Origin: Ilyomonas sp963847085
GTDB lineage: Bacteria; Bacteroidota; Bacteroidia; Chitinophagales; Chitinophagaceae
Length of the DNA stretch: 64,000 nt
NCBI GenBank assembly: GCA_963847085.1
Contig: CAWJYO010000011.1
Location: 372,001-436,000, forward strand
Reading direction: 5' to 3'
Shown here: positions 9,405-19,999 of the stretch, piece by piece
How the letters are laid out: each line of letters opens with the position of its first letter
Numbering within the stretch: the first letter of the stretch is position 1
Position numbers and translations under genes: made by a program
The notes under the pieces: generated by a model
The model's database searches: none
Seen by the model: only the letters and a program-made list of their open reading frames with translations
Told to the model about the DNA's origin: nothing

Positions 9405-11165
9405 TTACAATATCGCATCCCAATCCTTCTTATCTTTCAACAATCGTTCTCTTAGCAAGCGAACAGGAGGCATACCATTGTCCATCATTTTATCATTAAA
9501 ATCTTTGAGAGAATACTTGTCGCCTTCTTGCTTTTGATAATCATTTCGCAGTTTTAAAATCTCCAATTTTCCCAAGGTATAAAACAAATAACCCGGATCG
9601 AAAGAGCCGCGCAACGCTTCCTGGTAAGATGGCTTTTCGCCCTGGTACCAGTTGTTCATAAAAAACTTTGTTCCTTCTTCCACGGTTGAACCGAGACAAT
9701 GAATTTTAATGGAGTTGCACAAACGACACAAGCGCAGCAATGCATCATCGGATTGCGCCAACCGATATTTCGCTGCCGTAACGGAATCGCCGTTGTTACC
9801 AAAGCCTTGCTCTATCATCATTTGCTCGCAATAATGCGCCCAGCCTTCTACATAAGCATAGTTACCGAATATCTTTTCGAGCCGGGTTGCGACCGATGCA
9901 TTGAGATGAAGGAACTGAGTGTAGTGTCCCGGATAAGCTTCATGAACCGTTATATTATCGGTAGTATAATAATCAAACTGATGCAAGCCAGTCTTCTTTT
10001 TGTTTTGCCGTCCATGTAGCATCAACCGGCGTAATGTAGTAATACGATTCGGTGGCTCTTTTTTCAAAAGGTCCCACCACATCCATCGAAGCGGTACTGG
10101 TGGCACGTGCAAACTGCGGCGTTTCCTTTACCTGCACACGAACTTCCGATGGCATTGTGCAAATGTTTTTATCCACTACAAACTGACGTATGGCTTCCAA
10201 ATGTTGCCTTGCGCTCGGGATTAAACTATCCGCTGATGGATGTTCCTTTTGCATGTCATCATGCACTTGTATCGGCGTTTTGTTTTTATTGATCATTCTC
10301 GCTGCCGCATTAAAACGTTCCTGTTCTTTCTTTAACTCCTGCAAGCCGATTGATAAAATTTGTTCCGGCTCCATCGTGATGCCTTCATCAATCAGCAACA
10401 TTTTTTTGTAGGCTTCTCTGCCAATCGCATAGCTGTTGTTTGCTTTTGGCGCCTTTTCTTTTTGCAGCCAGGCAATAAAATCTTTGTAAGCAGCCACGGC
10501 GCTGTCGTTCGCGCTGGTAAAGGCTTTCATCAATGTATCGTTCTTTACATCTTTCAAAGCGATCAACAAATCACCTTTCATAAACGCAGCATTGCCGCCT
10601 GCTATTTGTATAGCGGTTTCGATAAAAGGTTTGGGCAACGAATCGTCTAAGTTTTGTTTTGCCGCAATAAATAAAGCTGGGATGGATTGCTCGGTTTGAA
10701 TCAAATCTTTTACCCGTTCTTCCAATGGAGCAAAATTTCTTTTCACATACACACTTACATCCACAGCACCTGCATACGTCATTGGATTATGACTATAAAC
10801 TTTTTGGGTTTCAAACGAAAAAATTTCGCCGTTGATGGCAGAGCGAAGAATGCGGTAATCGTACCAGTCCTTTTCACTCAAGCCAGTTGTATCCAATTGA
10901 GCCAGCTTTCCTGCAAAGCCGTACAAACGGCTCAATTCCTTATCCAGCGAGGTTTTGCTGTAGTCAGTGGTTTTGCCATCGTATTCATGAAAGCCGAGAC
11001 TAACCGCTTGCAAGGGTCGCCAGGCTAAGTAACCATTAATGTAATCGTTGGCGATTGAATCGAAGGAAGAATTGGATGATGAAGTTTCGTTTGTTTTCGG
11101 TTGATGAATTATGGCAACTGGCAAAGCAAAACAAAAAACACGTAAAAGAGAAGCAAGTATTTCAT
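9405..11165 (-). CDS. DUF885 family exported hydrolase (frameshifted)
   Basis: Member of the DUF885 family, thought to be metal-dependent peptidase-like hydrolases. The zinc-like signature HEAYPGHYTQF lies about residue 390, followed by EGWAHYCEQMM and GSFDPGYLFYTLGKLEI. The N-terminus FDSIANDYINGYLAWRPLQA is typical. One extra base near 9990 (CTT[G]CATCAG) splits the coding frame; the pieces are 9973-11124 and 9405-10112. A better start, MKYLLLFYVFF at 11165, gives a signal peptide but needs a second shift in a T-run near 11135. The total of about 580 residues fits the family. The protein is probably periplasmic. Confidence 0.8.
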
Positions 11166-11366
11166 ATTGAGTAGTTGGCAGTTTGGAGAAAAGTATGAAG
11201 GGTTAAAATTATAGAGAAACAATGAAGTCATTTTATTTGAAGAATTGAATTGTTGGTCTGTTCTTTAACGGCGAATGAAAGTAAAGAAACGAAGGCGGTT
11301 TTGTTGATTTGTTTTTGCGTGTAAAACGTCCCTTTTTCAGTAAGAAAGAAGCTTCAAAGGTTGGGT

Positions 11367-12280
11367 TTAATTTCGTTTTCTTTTTAGCATAGACGCTATA
11401 CTTTTCGCAACTGCTTCTTCAATTTTTTTATCGTTCAACGTTTGTGCTCTTTGAATTTCTTTTTCGATAAATTTCTCTAATACACTAACAGCACCTTGGA
11501 CTTCAAGGCTTTCTTGTGTAATCTTTTTCTTACGTTTGAAAACTTTAGTCGACAGATTTATAATACTAGTGACACCCGATTTTAATAATGGAATAATGCT
11601 TATAAATCCAATGGTAATTCCAATTATCCATGCTAAGACAGAATGTTCTTCCAAGAAAGTATTAACATGAAAATTCACAACCTGTGAATCTGATTGCCAC
11701 ATAACGCCATCAAAATATGTGTATCTAAAATCAATGAAATAATTGCCAGGCTTTATTTCAGATTTACTAATCAGGTGAATATCCACCGGAGAATTGTTGT
11801 TTTGATCCGTTCCTTCAGTAAAAATTATATGATTATCGCTCTCAGTATTCTGATCAAGATAGAAACCAAATTTCCCGTATGTTGTATCCGGTTCATCAAT
11901 ACCTTCTATTTCTATTACACCGCCGTTCTCTTCAGGCAAATTGGTTGTCTGATGCCCCCACGATAAATGAGTTAGAGTTTTATCTAATCTTAACGATGTC
12001 CGTATGTATGAGTCTGTAGTAAAAACTACACCTGAGCATTTTATTTCTAGCTTAGATCTTCATTAAGTCCATAACCTGTAAAGAAAACTTGAATATCAGT
12101 ACTGTCTCCAGGTGCAAAAGAAGATTTTGACATCGAAGTTATCATTTGATATTTACCTTCTTTATTCCAAAATCTCTTCGACTGAGGATGATACGGATCA
12201 ACTTTTGGTTGGTTTAGGACTTGGGCAATTATGTTACCAATTAAAAGTAGTAGTAGAATTATTAAGAATAGCTTATTCAT
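11367..12280 (-). CDS. Exported hypothetical protein with C-terminal membrane anchor (frameshifted)
   Basis: Two open pieces (12047-12280 and 11367-11939) join in one protein of about 304 residues after a shift near 12053 (net -1 or +2); the bridging region reads SKLEIKCSGVVFTTDSY. The N-terminal signal peptide is MNKLFLIILLLLLIGNIIAQ. A beta-rich extracytoplasmic part follows, then a membrane segment (SVLAWIIGITIGFISIIPLL) and a basic, coiled-coil-like cytoplasmic tail (KRKKKITQESLEVQ..., ending SMLKRKRN). Family not recognised. Codons are more AT-rich than in neighbouring genes, which might indicate later acquisition; this is only an impression by eye. Confidence 0.6.
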
Positions 12281-12449
12281 TAAATTTTCAGTTAAGATTA
12301 TTCAAACATTAGCATTCTCGTCATAAGCTTTGTTTTATACCATTAACATTTGATATTGCCTGTGTGTTTTGCAGGACACATCTTTTTAGTCCTATCTATC
12401 GTCAACCTTTGTCATCACAGCACTTTAAAAAGCAAATAGATTTCAGTAT

Positions 12450-12493
12450 AAAAAAAGAAAAGCCATCCACACAATACTATGAGAACGGCTTTC
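12450..12493 (-). terminator. Terminator after tRNA-Met
   Basis: On the minus strand, directly 3' of the tRNA, GAAAGCC and GGCTTTTC pair across a 22-base loop and are followed by a T-run (the A-run at 12450-12456 on the plus strand). The position right behind the tRNA supports a terminator role. Confidence 0.6.
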
Positions 12494-12497
12494 ATCG

Positions 12498-12571
12498 TAG
12501 CGAGAAAGGGAGTTGAACCCTTGACCTTTGGGTTATGAATCCAACGCTCTAACCGCCTGAGCTACCTCGCC
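12498..12571 (-). tRNA. tRNA-Met (anticodon CAT)
   Basis: 74 nt without encoded CCA. The acceptor strand GGCGAGG pairs with TCTCGCT (two G-U pairs), discriminator A. The D-arm begins GTAGCTCAG; the anticodon loop is TTCATAA with anticodon CAT; the T-arm contains GGTTCAACTCC. The lack of initiator features (it has a normal first base pair) favours elongator Met; a lysidine-modified Ile2 tRNA cannot be fully excluded from sequence alone. Confidence 0.93.
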
Positions 12572-12644
12572 AAATGGGGTGCAAATATAGGGCAGATTGA
12601 TGAATGAAGAAACGGAAATGAAAGCGTATCCCTAATTCTTTACA

Positions 12645-12674
12645 AAAGAAAAAACCCATTGTAGAAACAACGGG
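12645..12674 (-). terminator. Intrinsic terminator after the aminotransferase
   Basis: On the minus strand CCCGTTGT, loop TTCT, ACAATGGG, then TTTTTTCTTTT: an 8-bp stem with one G-T pair and a classic T-tail. It lies about 135 bases behind the aminotransferase stop and before the tRNA. Apart from this hairpin the 12572-12809 gap shows nothing recognisable. Confidence 0.75.
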
Positions 12675-12809
12675 CGTCTTCGATTGCTTGCCATATGAAA
12701 AAGTTCAAATTATCTTATAATAAATTTTTTATTTTGTTATTCTGTTTTTTACTTTCAATGCAAATATAAATGCGAAAACATTATCCAACAACATTAATGA
12801 ATTATTAAT

Positions 12810-14003
12810 TTATTCTTTATATATTGTTAAAGCTTCCCGCAAACACAACATCGCATTTTTAATCGCTTCATTATTAATCACATAAGCCAAACGAACTTCG
12901 TTTTTACCCAAATTTGCATCGCTATAAAATCCACTTGCAGGGGCCAACATTATCGTTTGGTTTTGATATGAAAATTTTTCTAATAACCACTGACAGAAAT
13001 CATCGGCATCTTTTACCGGCAGTTTTGCCATGGCATAAAAGGCACCTCCGGGGTTCGGGCAAAACACGCCCGGTATCTCATTCAGCCCTTTTATCAATGT
13101 ATCGCGCCGGCTTTTATATTCTTCTTTTGTATGCTCAAAATAATCAGAAGGTAAATCAACTGCTGCTTCGGCCAGGATTTGAGCAAAAGAAGGCGGACTC
13201 AACCGCGCCTGTGCAAATTTTAAAGCGGCTTCGGTAAGTTTTGCATTGCGCGTAACAAAAGCGCCGATTCTTCCGCCGCAGGCACTGTATCTTTTGCTGA
13301 TCGTATCTACCACAATCACATTATCATCTACATCATCTAATTGTAATGCACTGAAATGTTCGCCCTCATAACAAAACTCACGATATGCTTCATCAGAAAT
13401 TATGTACAACTGATGTCGCGCCGCAATCTCTTTCAATGTTTCCAGTTCCTCCCTGCTATACAAATAACCCGTTGGATTGTTAGGATTGCATATTAGAATG
13501 GCTTTTGTTTTTGCCGTAATTTTTGTTTCAAAATCTTCTATCGGCGGCAACGCAAAACCCGTTTCAATATAAGATGTAACGGGAACAATTTTCACGCCCG
13601 CTTCTACTGCAAAGCCGTTATAGTTTGCATAAAACGGTTCGGGTATAATCACTTCATCACCCGCATCCATGCAACACATAAAAGCAAACAAAATAGCTTC
13701 CGAGCCACCGGTAGTTACCAGTATATCACCCACATTTACAATAATATTATTGCGGCTATAGTATTCAACCAACTTGCGCCGGTAGCTTTCATTGCCTGCG
13801 CTGTGGCTGTATTCTAATATTGTAAAATCAGAGTGCCGAACGGCATCCAGTATGGGTTTAGGCGTTTCAATATCAGGTTGACCAATGTTCAGATGATACA
13901 CATGAATGCCTCGTTTTTTAGCGGCTTCGGCATAAGGAACCAGTTTACGAATGGGTGATGGCGGCATAACCTGTGCGCGTTGGCTGATGGCAAGTGTATT
14001 CAT
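12810..14003 (-). CDS. PLP-dependent class I/II aminotransferase (aspartate aminotransferase-like)
   Basis: 397 residues, fold-type I aminotransferase, cytoplasmic. Visible: LNIGQPDIETPKPI near residue 38, the YSHSAGNESYRRKLVEYY region, TTGGSEAILFAF, NPNNPTGYLYSREEL (PLP-contacting Asn), DEAYREFCY (Asp/Tyr) and DTISKRYSACGGRIG with the Schiff-base Lys, and a conserved Arg near the C-terminus (EVRLAY) that binds the substrate carboxylate. The closest well-known relatives are aspartate/prephenate-type aminotransferases; the exact amino acid substrate is not readable. Intact gene. One TTTGTTTTTGC copy (13504-13514) lies inside the coding region where the protein reads AKTKA. Confidence 0.88.
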   Translation of the reverse strand: MNTLAISQRAQVMPPSPIRKLVPYAEAAKKRGIHVYHLNIGQPDIETPKPILDAVRHSDFTILEYSHSAGNESYRRKLVEYYSRNNIIVNVGDILVTTGGSEAILFAFMCCMDAGDEVIIPEPFYANYNGFAVEAGVKIVPVTSYIETGFALPPIEDFETKITAKTKAILICNPNNPTGYLYSREELETLKEIAARHQLYIISDEAYREFCYEGEHFSALQLDDVDDNVIVVDTISKRYSACGGRIGAFVTRNAKLTEAALKFAQARLSPPSFAQILAEAAVDLPSDYFEHTKEEYKSRRDTLIKGLNEIPGVFCPNPGGAFYAMAKLPVKDADDFCQWLLEKFSYQNQTIMLAPASGFYSDANLGKNEVRLAYVINNEAIKNAMLCLREALTIYKE

Positions 14004-14081
14004 GTTGCAAACCTACAAACGCAATGGTAAAAGATGAACGTTAATTTTTGGTGCAAAACAAAAGGGTGTATGTTTGATTGT

Positions 14082-14492
14082 ATGAGAATTCTATGCATTG
14101 ATTGGGGTGCCAAACGAACCGGAATTGCTGTAACCGATCCGCTGAAAATTATTGCATCGGCATTAACAACGGTGGAAACAAAAGAGGCGATTCCTTTTTT
14201 AAAAAAATACATCCTGCAGGAAGGAGTTGAACTGATTTTAATTGGAATGCCATTGAACCTTGATGATTCGCAAACCCACGCCACAACTGGCGTTCAGCAG
14301 TTTATCAATCGCCTGAAAAAAGAATTTCCCAATATTCCGGTAAAAACAACAGATGAGCGTTATACATCGAAAATGGCGGTACGTGCCATGGTAGATATGG
14401 GCATGAAAAAAAAGGATCGCCGCAAAAAAGAAAATGTTGACAGCATTGCAGCAACGCTGATGCTGCAGGAATATTTGAATGGGATTTCATGA
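14082..14492 (+). CDS. ruvX: RuvX/YqgF Holliday junction resolvase-like protein
   Basis: 136 residues from the ATG at 14082 (MRILCIDWGAKRTGIAVTD). RNase H-like fold: the first strand carries the acidic residue in IDWGAKRTG, then LILIGMPLNLDDSQTHAT, then TTDERYTSKMA and the C-terminal KKENVDSIAATLMLQEYL with the last Asp. The family takes part in 16S rRNA 5' end maturation and is often called a putative resolvase. The frame is open 16 codons upstream, but homologs start at MRILCID. Divergent from the aminotransferase, 78 bases away, and followed by def. Confidence 0.92.
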   Translation: MRILCIDWGAKRTGIAVTDPLKIIASALTTVETKEAIPFLKKYILQEGVELILIGMPLNLDDSQTHATTGVQQFINRLKKEFPNIPVKTTDERYTSKMAVRAMVDMGMKKKDRRKKENVDSIAATLMLQEYLNGIS

Positions 14493-14550
14493 GCAAGAAA
14501 GGCATTGCAGTTTTAATATTTACAACACATCTTTTTCTAAACCGATAAGT

Positions 14551-14558
14551 TACATTTG
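14551..14558 (+). promoter_or_regulatory. Possible Bacteroidota -7 box upstream of def
   Basis: TACATTTG fits the Bacteroidota -7 consensus TAnnTTTG and lies 21 bases before the def ATG. No good TTTG -33 box is seen at the usual spacing, so support is limited. Confidence 0.35.
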
Positions 14559-14579
14559 CCATTTGCAAAAATTATAAGA

Positions 14580-15158
14580 ATGATTCTACCCATTGTTGCT
14601 TATGGTGCGCCGATACTTAGAAAAAAAGCAATTGATATCACGCAGGCTTATCCACAGTTAGATAAACTTATTACTGACATCTGGGAAACCATGTATGCCA
14701 GCAATGGTGTGGGTTTGGCGGCTCCGCAAATCAATAAAGATATTCGTTTGTTTGTGGTTGACAGCACTACCATTTTTGACAATTTGGATGAAGAAGACAA
14801 GGGCAAATATCCTGATGAGCCAGGCATTAAGAAGGTATTTATCAATGCAAAAATAAAAGAGCTTACCGGCAGCGAATGGATATACAATGAAGGTTGCTTA
14901 AGCATCCCGAAAATAAGAGAAGATGTGATGCGCCCCGAAACGGTTACGCTGGAATATCTGGATGAAAACTTTACACCTCACACCGAAACATTCAATGGCA
15001 TAACCGGAAGAGTGATTCAACACGAATACGACCATACCGAAGGCAAACTGTTTATAGATTATATGAAGCCTTTGCGAAGAAAATTGTTGCTGGGAAAATT
15101 AAATGATATCAGCAAGGGTAAGATCAAAACAGATTATAAAATGTCGTTTGCGAAATGA
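14580..15158 (+). CDS. def: Peptide deformylase
   Basis: Removes the N-formyl group from nascent proteins; Fe/Zn metalloenzyme. 192 residues. All three motifs are present: GVGLAAPQI (G-x-G-L-A-A-P-Q), EGCLSIP with the metal-binding Cys, and HEYDHTEGKLF with the HExxH metal site. The start at 14580 (MILPIVAYGAPILRKKA) matches family N-termini; eight extra in-frame codons upstream are unlikely to be used. The stop overlaps the next ATG by 4 bases (ATGA), so it is translationally coupled to the following gene. Confidence 0.97.
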   Translation: MILPIVAYGAPILRKKAIDITQAYPQLDKLITDIWETMYASNGVGLAAPQINKDIRLFVVDSTTIFDNLDEEDKGKYPDEPGIKKVFINAKIKELTGSEWIYNEGCLSIPKIREDVMRPETVTLEYLDENFTPHTETFNGITGRVIQHEYDHTEGKLFIDYMKPLRRKLLLGKLNDISKGKIKTDYKMSFAK

Positions 15159-16073
15159 AGGTATTGCTTTGTAGTTATTTTTGTTTTTGCCCATTTTTTT
15201 TCTTTCTCTCAGGATACTTCCGTTACGGTTGAAAATCAGGTTTATATTTTACCCGAAGTGTTTGTTCGGGATAGCAACTATGCCGATATTCTTCGCCGCA
15301 TTCAAAAAGACACCACGTTTTATAAGGCTTTCAAAACATTGCGCACCGTTGGCTTTTCGGCTTACAACAACATCACTATGCTTGATAAAGAAAGCAAGCC
15401 TGAAGCTACTTACAACAGCAAAACGGTGCAGCAGGTAAACAATGGCTGTCGCACGATGACTGAAGAAAACAAAACAACAACCGGCGATTTTTACGACAGA
15501 AAAGGTGGTTATAATTACATGACGGCGCAAATGTATGCCTCGCTTTTTTTTACCACCGGCACTGCTTGCGGCGAAACAAATGTGGTTGGTAATATGGACT
15601 TTGATGCGGATAGTAAAACCGGCATGGAAAAACATAAGGCACAATTGAAAATGCTGTTCTTTAATCCGGGGAAAAAAATACCGGGAATTCCGTTTATTGG
15701 TAACAAGCTGGACTTGTATGATGCGCGTGCGCACCAGTTGTACGATTACCGTCTGGATTATATTTCTTACCGAGGTACTTATGCGTATGTATTCTCTATC
15801 AAACCTAAGCCCGACGCGGCTTCCGGCGATGTGGTGATGGATGAAATGACAACTTGGTTCGACCCAAAAACAATGGAAGTGTTAGCCAGAAATTACCAGT
15901 TAAGCTATAAAGCCGGCGTGTATGATTTTAACGTGAACATGCAGGTTGAATTAGCTAAAGTCAATAACATTTTATTACCACAGACACTGCGTTACAAAGG
16001 AGATTTTCATGCGATATTTCATGACCGTGAACGGGGAGAGTTTACGGCAACTTTGTTTGATTTTAAGATGTAA
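15155..16073 (+). CDS. Secreted conserved hypothetical protein (frameshift in signal peptide)
   Basis: About 300 residues. It starts in an ATGA overlap with def (15155), and the reading frame of the mature part (QDTSVTVENQVYILPEVFV...) is one base off from that ATG, so one extra base is present in the T-rich signal-peptide region near 15175-15200. That region also contains a TTTGTTTTTGC motif copy that would read FVFAHFF. The mature part has conserved-looking blocks (GGYNYMTAQMYASLFFT, KLDLYDARAHQLYDYRLDYI, MTTWFDPKTMEVLARNY) and the C-terminus ends in a beta-rich stretch. Family not recognised; probably envelope located. A motif copy (16097-16107) follows the stop. Confidence 0.65.
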
Positions 16074-16202
16074 GAAAGATTCTTCGCAGAGTAGATTTGT
16101 TTTTGCTAAATTTTATCAAGCTTTTATAAAAGCTGTCTATTCTTTTTGTATAACTAATATTCAGAACTCAAAGTTTCATCCGCCTTAACCCACACTGCAT
16201 TC

Positions 16203-16210
16203 TACATTTG
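16203..16210 (+). promoter_or_regulatory. Possible -7 promoter box of the sugar cluster
   Basis: TACATTTG (TAnnTTTG consensus) lies 35 bases before the ATG of the nucleotide-sugar dehydrogenase and follows a 130-base gap, a sensible place for the promoter of the cluster. No convincing -33 TTTG is seen. Confidence 0.35.
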
Positions 16211-16244
16211 CTGATTATACAAAAGTTTTTTACAACATCGTTTT

Positions 16245-17530
16245 ATGGCAAAAACAAAGCTCGCAATCATTGGTTTGGGTTATGTTGGTTTACCGTTGGC
16301 CAGTAGCGTTTGCAGAGAAATATGCGGTTGTTGGTTTTGACATAAAAGAAGAACGTATTAATGAATTGAAAAGCGGTTACGATGCCAATTCGGAAGTAGA
16401 AGCAGAGACTTTGCAAATAGTGGCAAAAACAAACAACAATGATGAAAATGGTTTGTTTGTAACCAACGATGAACAGGCTTTGCAAGGTGCCGATATTTTT
16501 ATTATTACCGTTCCCACTCCGGTTGATGAGCATCATCATCCCGATCTTACTTTATTAAAAAAAGCAACTGAAACGGTTAGCCGTTTTATTACAAAACAAA
16601 GCATCGTTATTTACGAATCTACGGTGTATCCCGGCGTAACCGAAGAGGTTTGTGTGCCGATACTTGAAGAAGGTTCAAAGCTCCGTTTCAATAGGGACTT
16701 TTTTGTTGGTTATTCTCCCGAACGCATCAATCCCGGCGATAAAAAGCACACACTTTCTAACATCAAAAAAGTAATTTCCGGCTCTACTGCTGAAGCAACT
16801 GAAATCATTAATCAATTGTATCAAAAGTATTATCGTTGCAGGCACGCACATCGCTCCTTCTATTAAAGTTGCCGAAGCCGCAAAAGTGATTGAAAATGCA
16901 CAGCGCGACATCAACATTGCGTTCATGAATGAGCTTTCCAAAATTTTTCGTTCATTACATATTGACACAACTGAAGTGCTGGAAGCTGCTAACACAAAAT
17001 GGAATTTTCTCCCGTTCAAACCCGGTTTGGTGGGCGGTCATTGCATTGGTGTTGATCCATACTATCTCGCGCAAAAGGCGATGGATGTTGGGTTTCAGCC
17101 CGAAATTATTTTGGCTGGCAGAAAATTAAATGATGGCATGGGCACTTATGTTGCCAGTGAAGTGATGAAATTGATGCAAAACAAAAACCTCGTTTTTAAT
17201 GAAAGCAAAGCGCTGATATTGGGCTTTGCGTTTAAAGAGAACTGCAGCGATATTCGTAACACTAAAGTGATTGATATAGTTCATGAGTTACAACGCAACA
17301 GCATTGAAGTAGAGGTATATGATCCATGGGTGAAACCCGAACATGCTGAAGAAGAATATGCCATTTCTATTTTGAAAGAATTACCGCAACAGAAGTATGA
17401 TGTTGTAATTGTTGCAGTGGCGCATCGCCAGTTTACCCAAAGTTTGATAACAAATTTGTGCAAAAACAAATCGGTGTTGTTTGATGTGAAATCGGTGCTG
17501 GACAAAAGCATTGTTGATGGCAGATTGTAG
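16245..17530 (+). CDS. UDP-HexNAc C6 dehydrogenase, TviB/WbpO-like (two +1 frameshifts)
   Basis: NAD-dependent nucleotide-sugar 6-dehydrogenase for surface polysaccharide precursors. The Rossmann start is KLAIIGLGYVGLPL, TVPTPVDEHHHPDL follows, then YESTVYPGVTEE and the catalytic Cys in PGLVGGHCIGVDPYYL, with the C-terminal domain KALILGFAFKENCSDIRNTKV. FxPGLVGGHCIGVDPYYL and VAGTHIAPSIKVAEAAKVIEN place it with TviB/WbpO (UDP-GlcNAc or UDP-GalNAc) rather than UDP-glucose dehydrogenases. Extra single bases near 16305 (GGCC[A]GTAGCG) and 16829 (AAAAG[T]ATTATC) break the frame; the pieces are 16245-16305, 16306-16829 and 16830-17530. First gene of the sugar cluster. Confidence 0.9.
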
Positions 17531-17643
17531 TAGCGTTTCCTTTCATTCCATGATATTTTGTAATATTGCTTTTCAATTACAACCACCATATACCATATCA
17601 CTAAAACTATTTTCAACTTAAACCAAACAATTCAATCAACTTT

Positions 17644-18873
17644 ATGAATTGTCGTTTTTGTGCTACGCCGCTTTCCAATGTTTTTATTGATTTAATTAAC
17701 TCGCCTGCTTCCAATTCTTTCCTTACCGAAGAAGAATTAAACGAACCCGAAAACTATTATCCATTGAAAGTGTTTCACTTGTACCAATTGCTTTTTGGTG
17801 CAGGTTGATGAATACAAAAAAAGCGATAGCATCTTTAATAACGAGTATGTTTATTTTTCTTCTTATTCAAATACGGCATTGCAGCACGCAAAACAATACG
17901 TTGAAAAAATGATGGATCGTTTTCATTTTAATGAAAAGAGCCAGGTAATTGAAATTGCCTCCAACGATGGTTATTTATTGCAGTATTTTCTGGAGAAAAG
18001 AAGTTCCGGTTCTTGGCATTGAACCCACAGGCAATACGGCTGAAGTTTCACGCAGCAAAGGCATTGAAAATATTTCTGAATTTTTTGGAACCACACTGGC
18101 CAAAAAATTGGTTGATAACAATCGCAAAGCCGATTTGCTGCTGGGTAATAACGTACTGGCGCATGTGCCCGACATTGTTGATTTTGTAAGAGGAATGAAA
18201 ATGGTGTTGAAGGACAATGGTGTTATTACAATGGAGTTTCCGCACCTGATGCAGTTGGTTGACAACAATCAGTTTGATACTATTTACCATGAACATTTTT
18301 CTTATTTGTCGTTTTATACAGTGAAACAAATTTTTAAAGCGCAAGGCCTGGAAATGTTTGATGTAGAAGAAGTGCCCGTGCATGGCGGTTCGCTGCGTAT
18401 TTATGCAAAACATGAAAACGATGCATCGAAGCCGATTTCAGAAAATGTTCAGAAATTGTTGGATAAAGAAAAGGGCAAAGGCATGAACACGTTAGGGTAT
18501 TACAACCGGTTTGCAGAAGCATCGTTTGATATCAAGCTTCATTTTATCGGGTTTTTAATCGCTCAAAAAAAAGAAGGAAAAAAAGTGGCCGGTTATGGCG
18601 CCGCTGCAAAAGGCAACACTTTACTCAATTATTGCGGCATTAAAAACGACTTGATTGATTTTGTTGTAGATGCCAATCCACATAAGCAAAACAAGTGGTT
18701 GCCGGGTAGCCATATACCCGTGGTAAACGAAAATGTATTGAAAGGAAAAGAAGCCCGATTATGTTGTTATTTTTCCCTGGAATTTGCAGGAAGAAGTGAT
18801 GAAGCAATTGCATTACATTAAAGAATGGGATGGCAAATTTGTAATTCCTATTCCGCATGTGCATGTGGTATAA
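17644..18873 (+). CDS. NDP-sugar C-methyltransferase-like SAM enzyme (three +1 frameshifts)
   Basis: Three-domain methyltransferase of the TylC3/EvaC type. An N-terminal zinc-binding domain (CRFCATPLSN ... and, after frame repair, TCTNCFLVQVDEY, giving two CxxC pairs), a SAM domain (VIEIASNDGYLLQYF, GIEPTGNTAEV, NNVLAHVPDI) and a C-terminal C-methyltransferase domain (GYGAAAKGNTLLNYCGI). Such enzymes add a C-methyl group to NDP-keto-sugars to make branched sugars; this specific substrate is inferred. Three single extra bases, near 17781 (TTT[C]ACT), 18001 (AAA[A]GAA) and 18751 (GCC[C]GAT), must be removed to read it through; the true C-terminus ends PIPHVHVV at 18873. An inverted repeat follows. 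Confidence 0.83.
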
Positions 18874-18880
18874 AAGCTTT

Positions 18881-18967
18881 GAGTTGTGAGCTTCGAGCTA
18901 CGAGTTTTTAAATCATGGTATCGCTGCTCATAATGACTTGTAGCTTGCGGCTCGAAGCTTACAACTC
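18881..18967. repeat. Imperfect inverted repeat after the methyltransferase gene
   Basis: GAGTTGTGAGCTTCGAGC (18881-18898) pairs with GCTCGAAGCTTACAACTC (18950-18967) with one mismatch, starting 8 bases after the stop. The loop holds smaller matching pieces (AGCTACGAG, CTTGTAGCT). It may terminate transcription between the methyltransferase and the cytidylyltransferase gene, or be a palindromic repeat element. Related AGCTACGAG words occur near 3765. Confidence 0.65.
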
Positions 18968-19075
18968 GTAGCTCACGGCTAAATTTTTCATAGCTTTACC
19001 AATATCAAAACCTAACTCTTATTTCATGTTTTGCAGATTTGTTTTTTATCTGTTTTAACCAAAAAATAATCCATT

Positions 19076-19870
19076 ATGAAAGCAGTTATCCTTGCCGGCG
19101 GCTTTGGCACGCGCATTTCAGAGGAAAGCGGCATCCGACCCAAACCAATGGTTGAAGTCGGCGGCAGACCCATCTTGTGGCACATTATGAAAATTTATTC
19201 AGCCCATGGCATCAACGATTTCATCATTTGCTGCGGATACAAAGGATATATCATCAAAGAATATTTTGCCAACTATTGCATGAACAGTTCCGATGTTACA
19301 TTCGACATGCACAAAGGCAGCATGGAAATTCATCGAAACCAAACGGAAGACTGGCGGGTAACGCTGGTAAATACGGGTTATCATTCCATGACAGGCGGGC
19401 GAATGCTGCGTGTGCGCGAATACATTGGCAACGAAACATTTTGCATGACCTATGGCGACGGTGTCAGCGATATTGATATTACTGCATCCATTGAATTTCA
19501 TCGGCAAAACAAAACGTTAGCAACGCTTACCGCGGTGCAACAGCCTGGCAGGTTTGGTGTTTTTAATTTAGCGCCTGAAGACACCGTCATCAAAAGCTTT
19601 CAGGAAAAACCCAATACAAACAATGAAATGCCCTGGATTAACGGCGGCTTCTTTGTATTGGAGCCAGAAGTGATGAATTATATTGAAGATGAAAGCACTA
19701 CCTGGGAGCGCGAGCCGCTTGAAAATTTATCGCGCGATGGTGAGTTATCGGCATTCCGGCACACAGGTTTCTGGCAACCCATGGATACCTTGCGAGATAA
19801 AAATTATCTGGAAGATTTATGGCAAAAGGGAACTGCACCCTGGCAAATCTGGAACCAGCAAATGGTATAA
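19076..19870 (+). CDS. rfbF: Glucose-1-phosphate cytidylyltransferase
   Basis: Makes CDP-glucose from CTP and glucose-1-phosphate, the entry step to CDP-linked deoxy and branched sugars. 264 residues. The nucleotidyltransferase signature AVILAGGFGTRISEESG..RPKPMVEVGGRPI is followed by RfbF-specific segments (HGINDFIICCGYKGYIIKEYF, DWRVTLVNTGYHSMTGGR, YGDGVSDIDI, WERPLENLSRDGELSAF-like). Intact. It points to a CDP-sugar as product of the cluster; the usual partner CDP-glucose 4,6-dehydratase is not in the window under a typical signature. Confidence 0.93.
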   Translation: MKAVILAGGFGTRISEESGIRPKPMVEVGGRPILWHIMKIYSAHGINDFIICCGYKGYIIKEYFANYCMNSSDVTFDMHKGSMEIHRNQTEDWRVTLVNTGYHSMTGGRMLRVREYIGNETFCMTYGDGVSDIDITASIEFHRQNKTLATLTAVQQPGRFGVFNLAPEDTVIKSFQEKPNTNNEMPWINGGFFVLEPEVMNYIEDESTTWEREPLENLSRDGELSAFRHTGFWQPMDTLRDKNYLEDLWQKGTAPWQIWNQQMV

Positions 19871-19999
19871 CAACTTCATTCTTTTATCGATGTTTCTTTG
19901 CGTTTCGTCTATTTTATCTATTATAAAATGCAAGCAGCTCGTTTATCCTCTTTACGTTTATACAAGCATTGTATTTAAACTTATTTACAAATTCAGTTT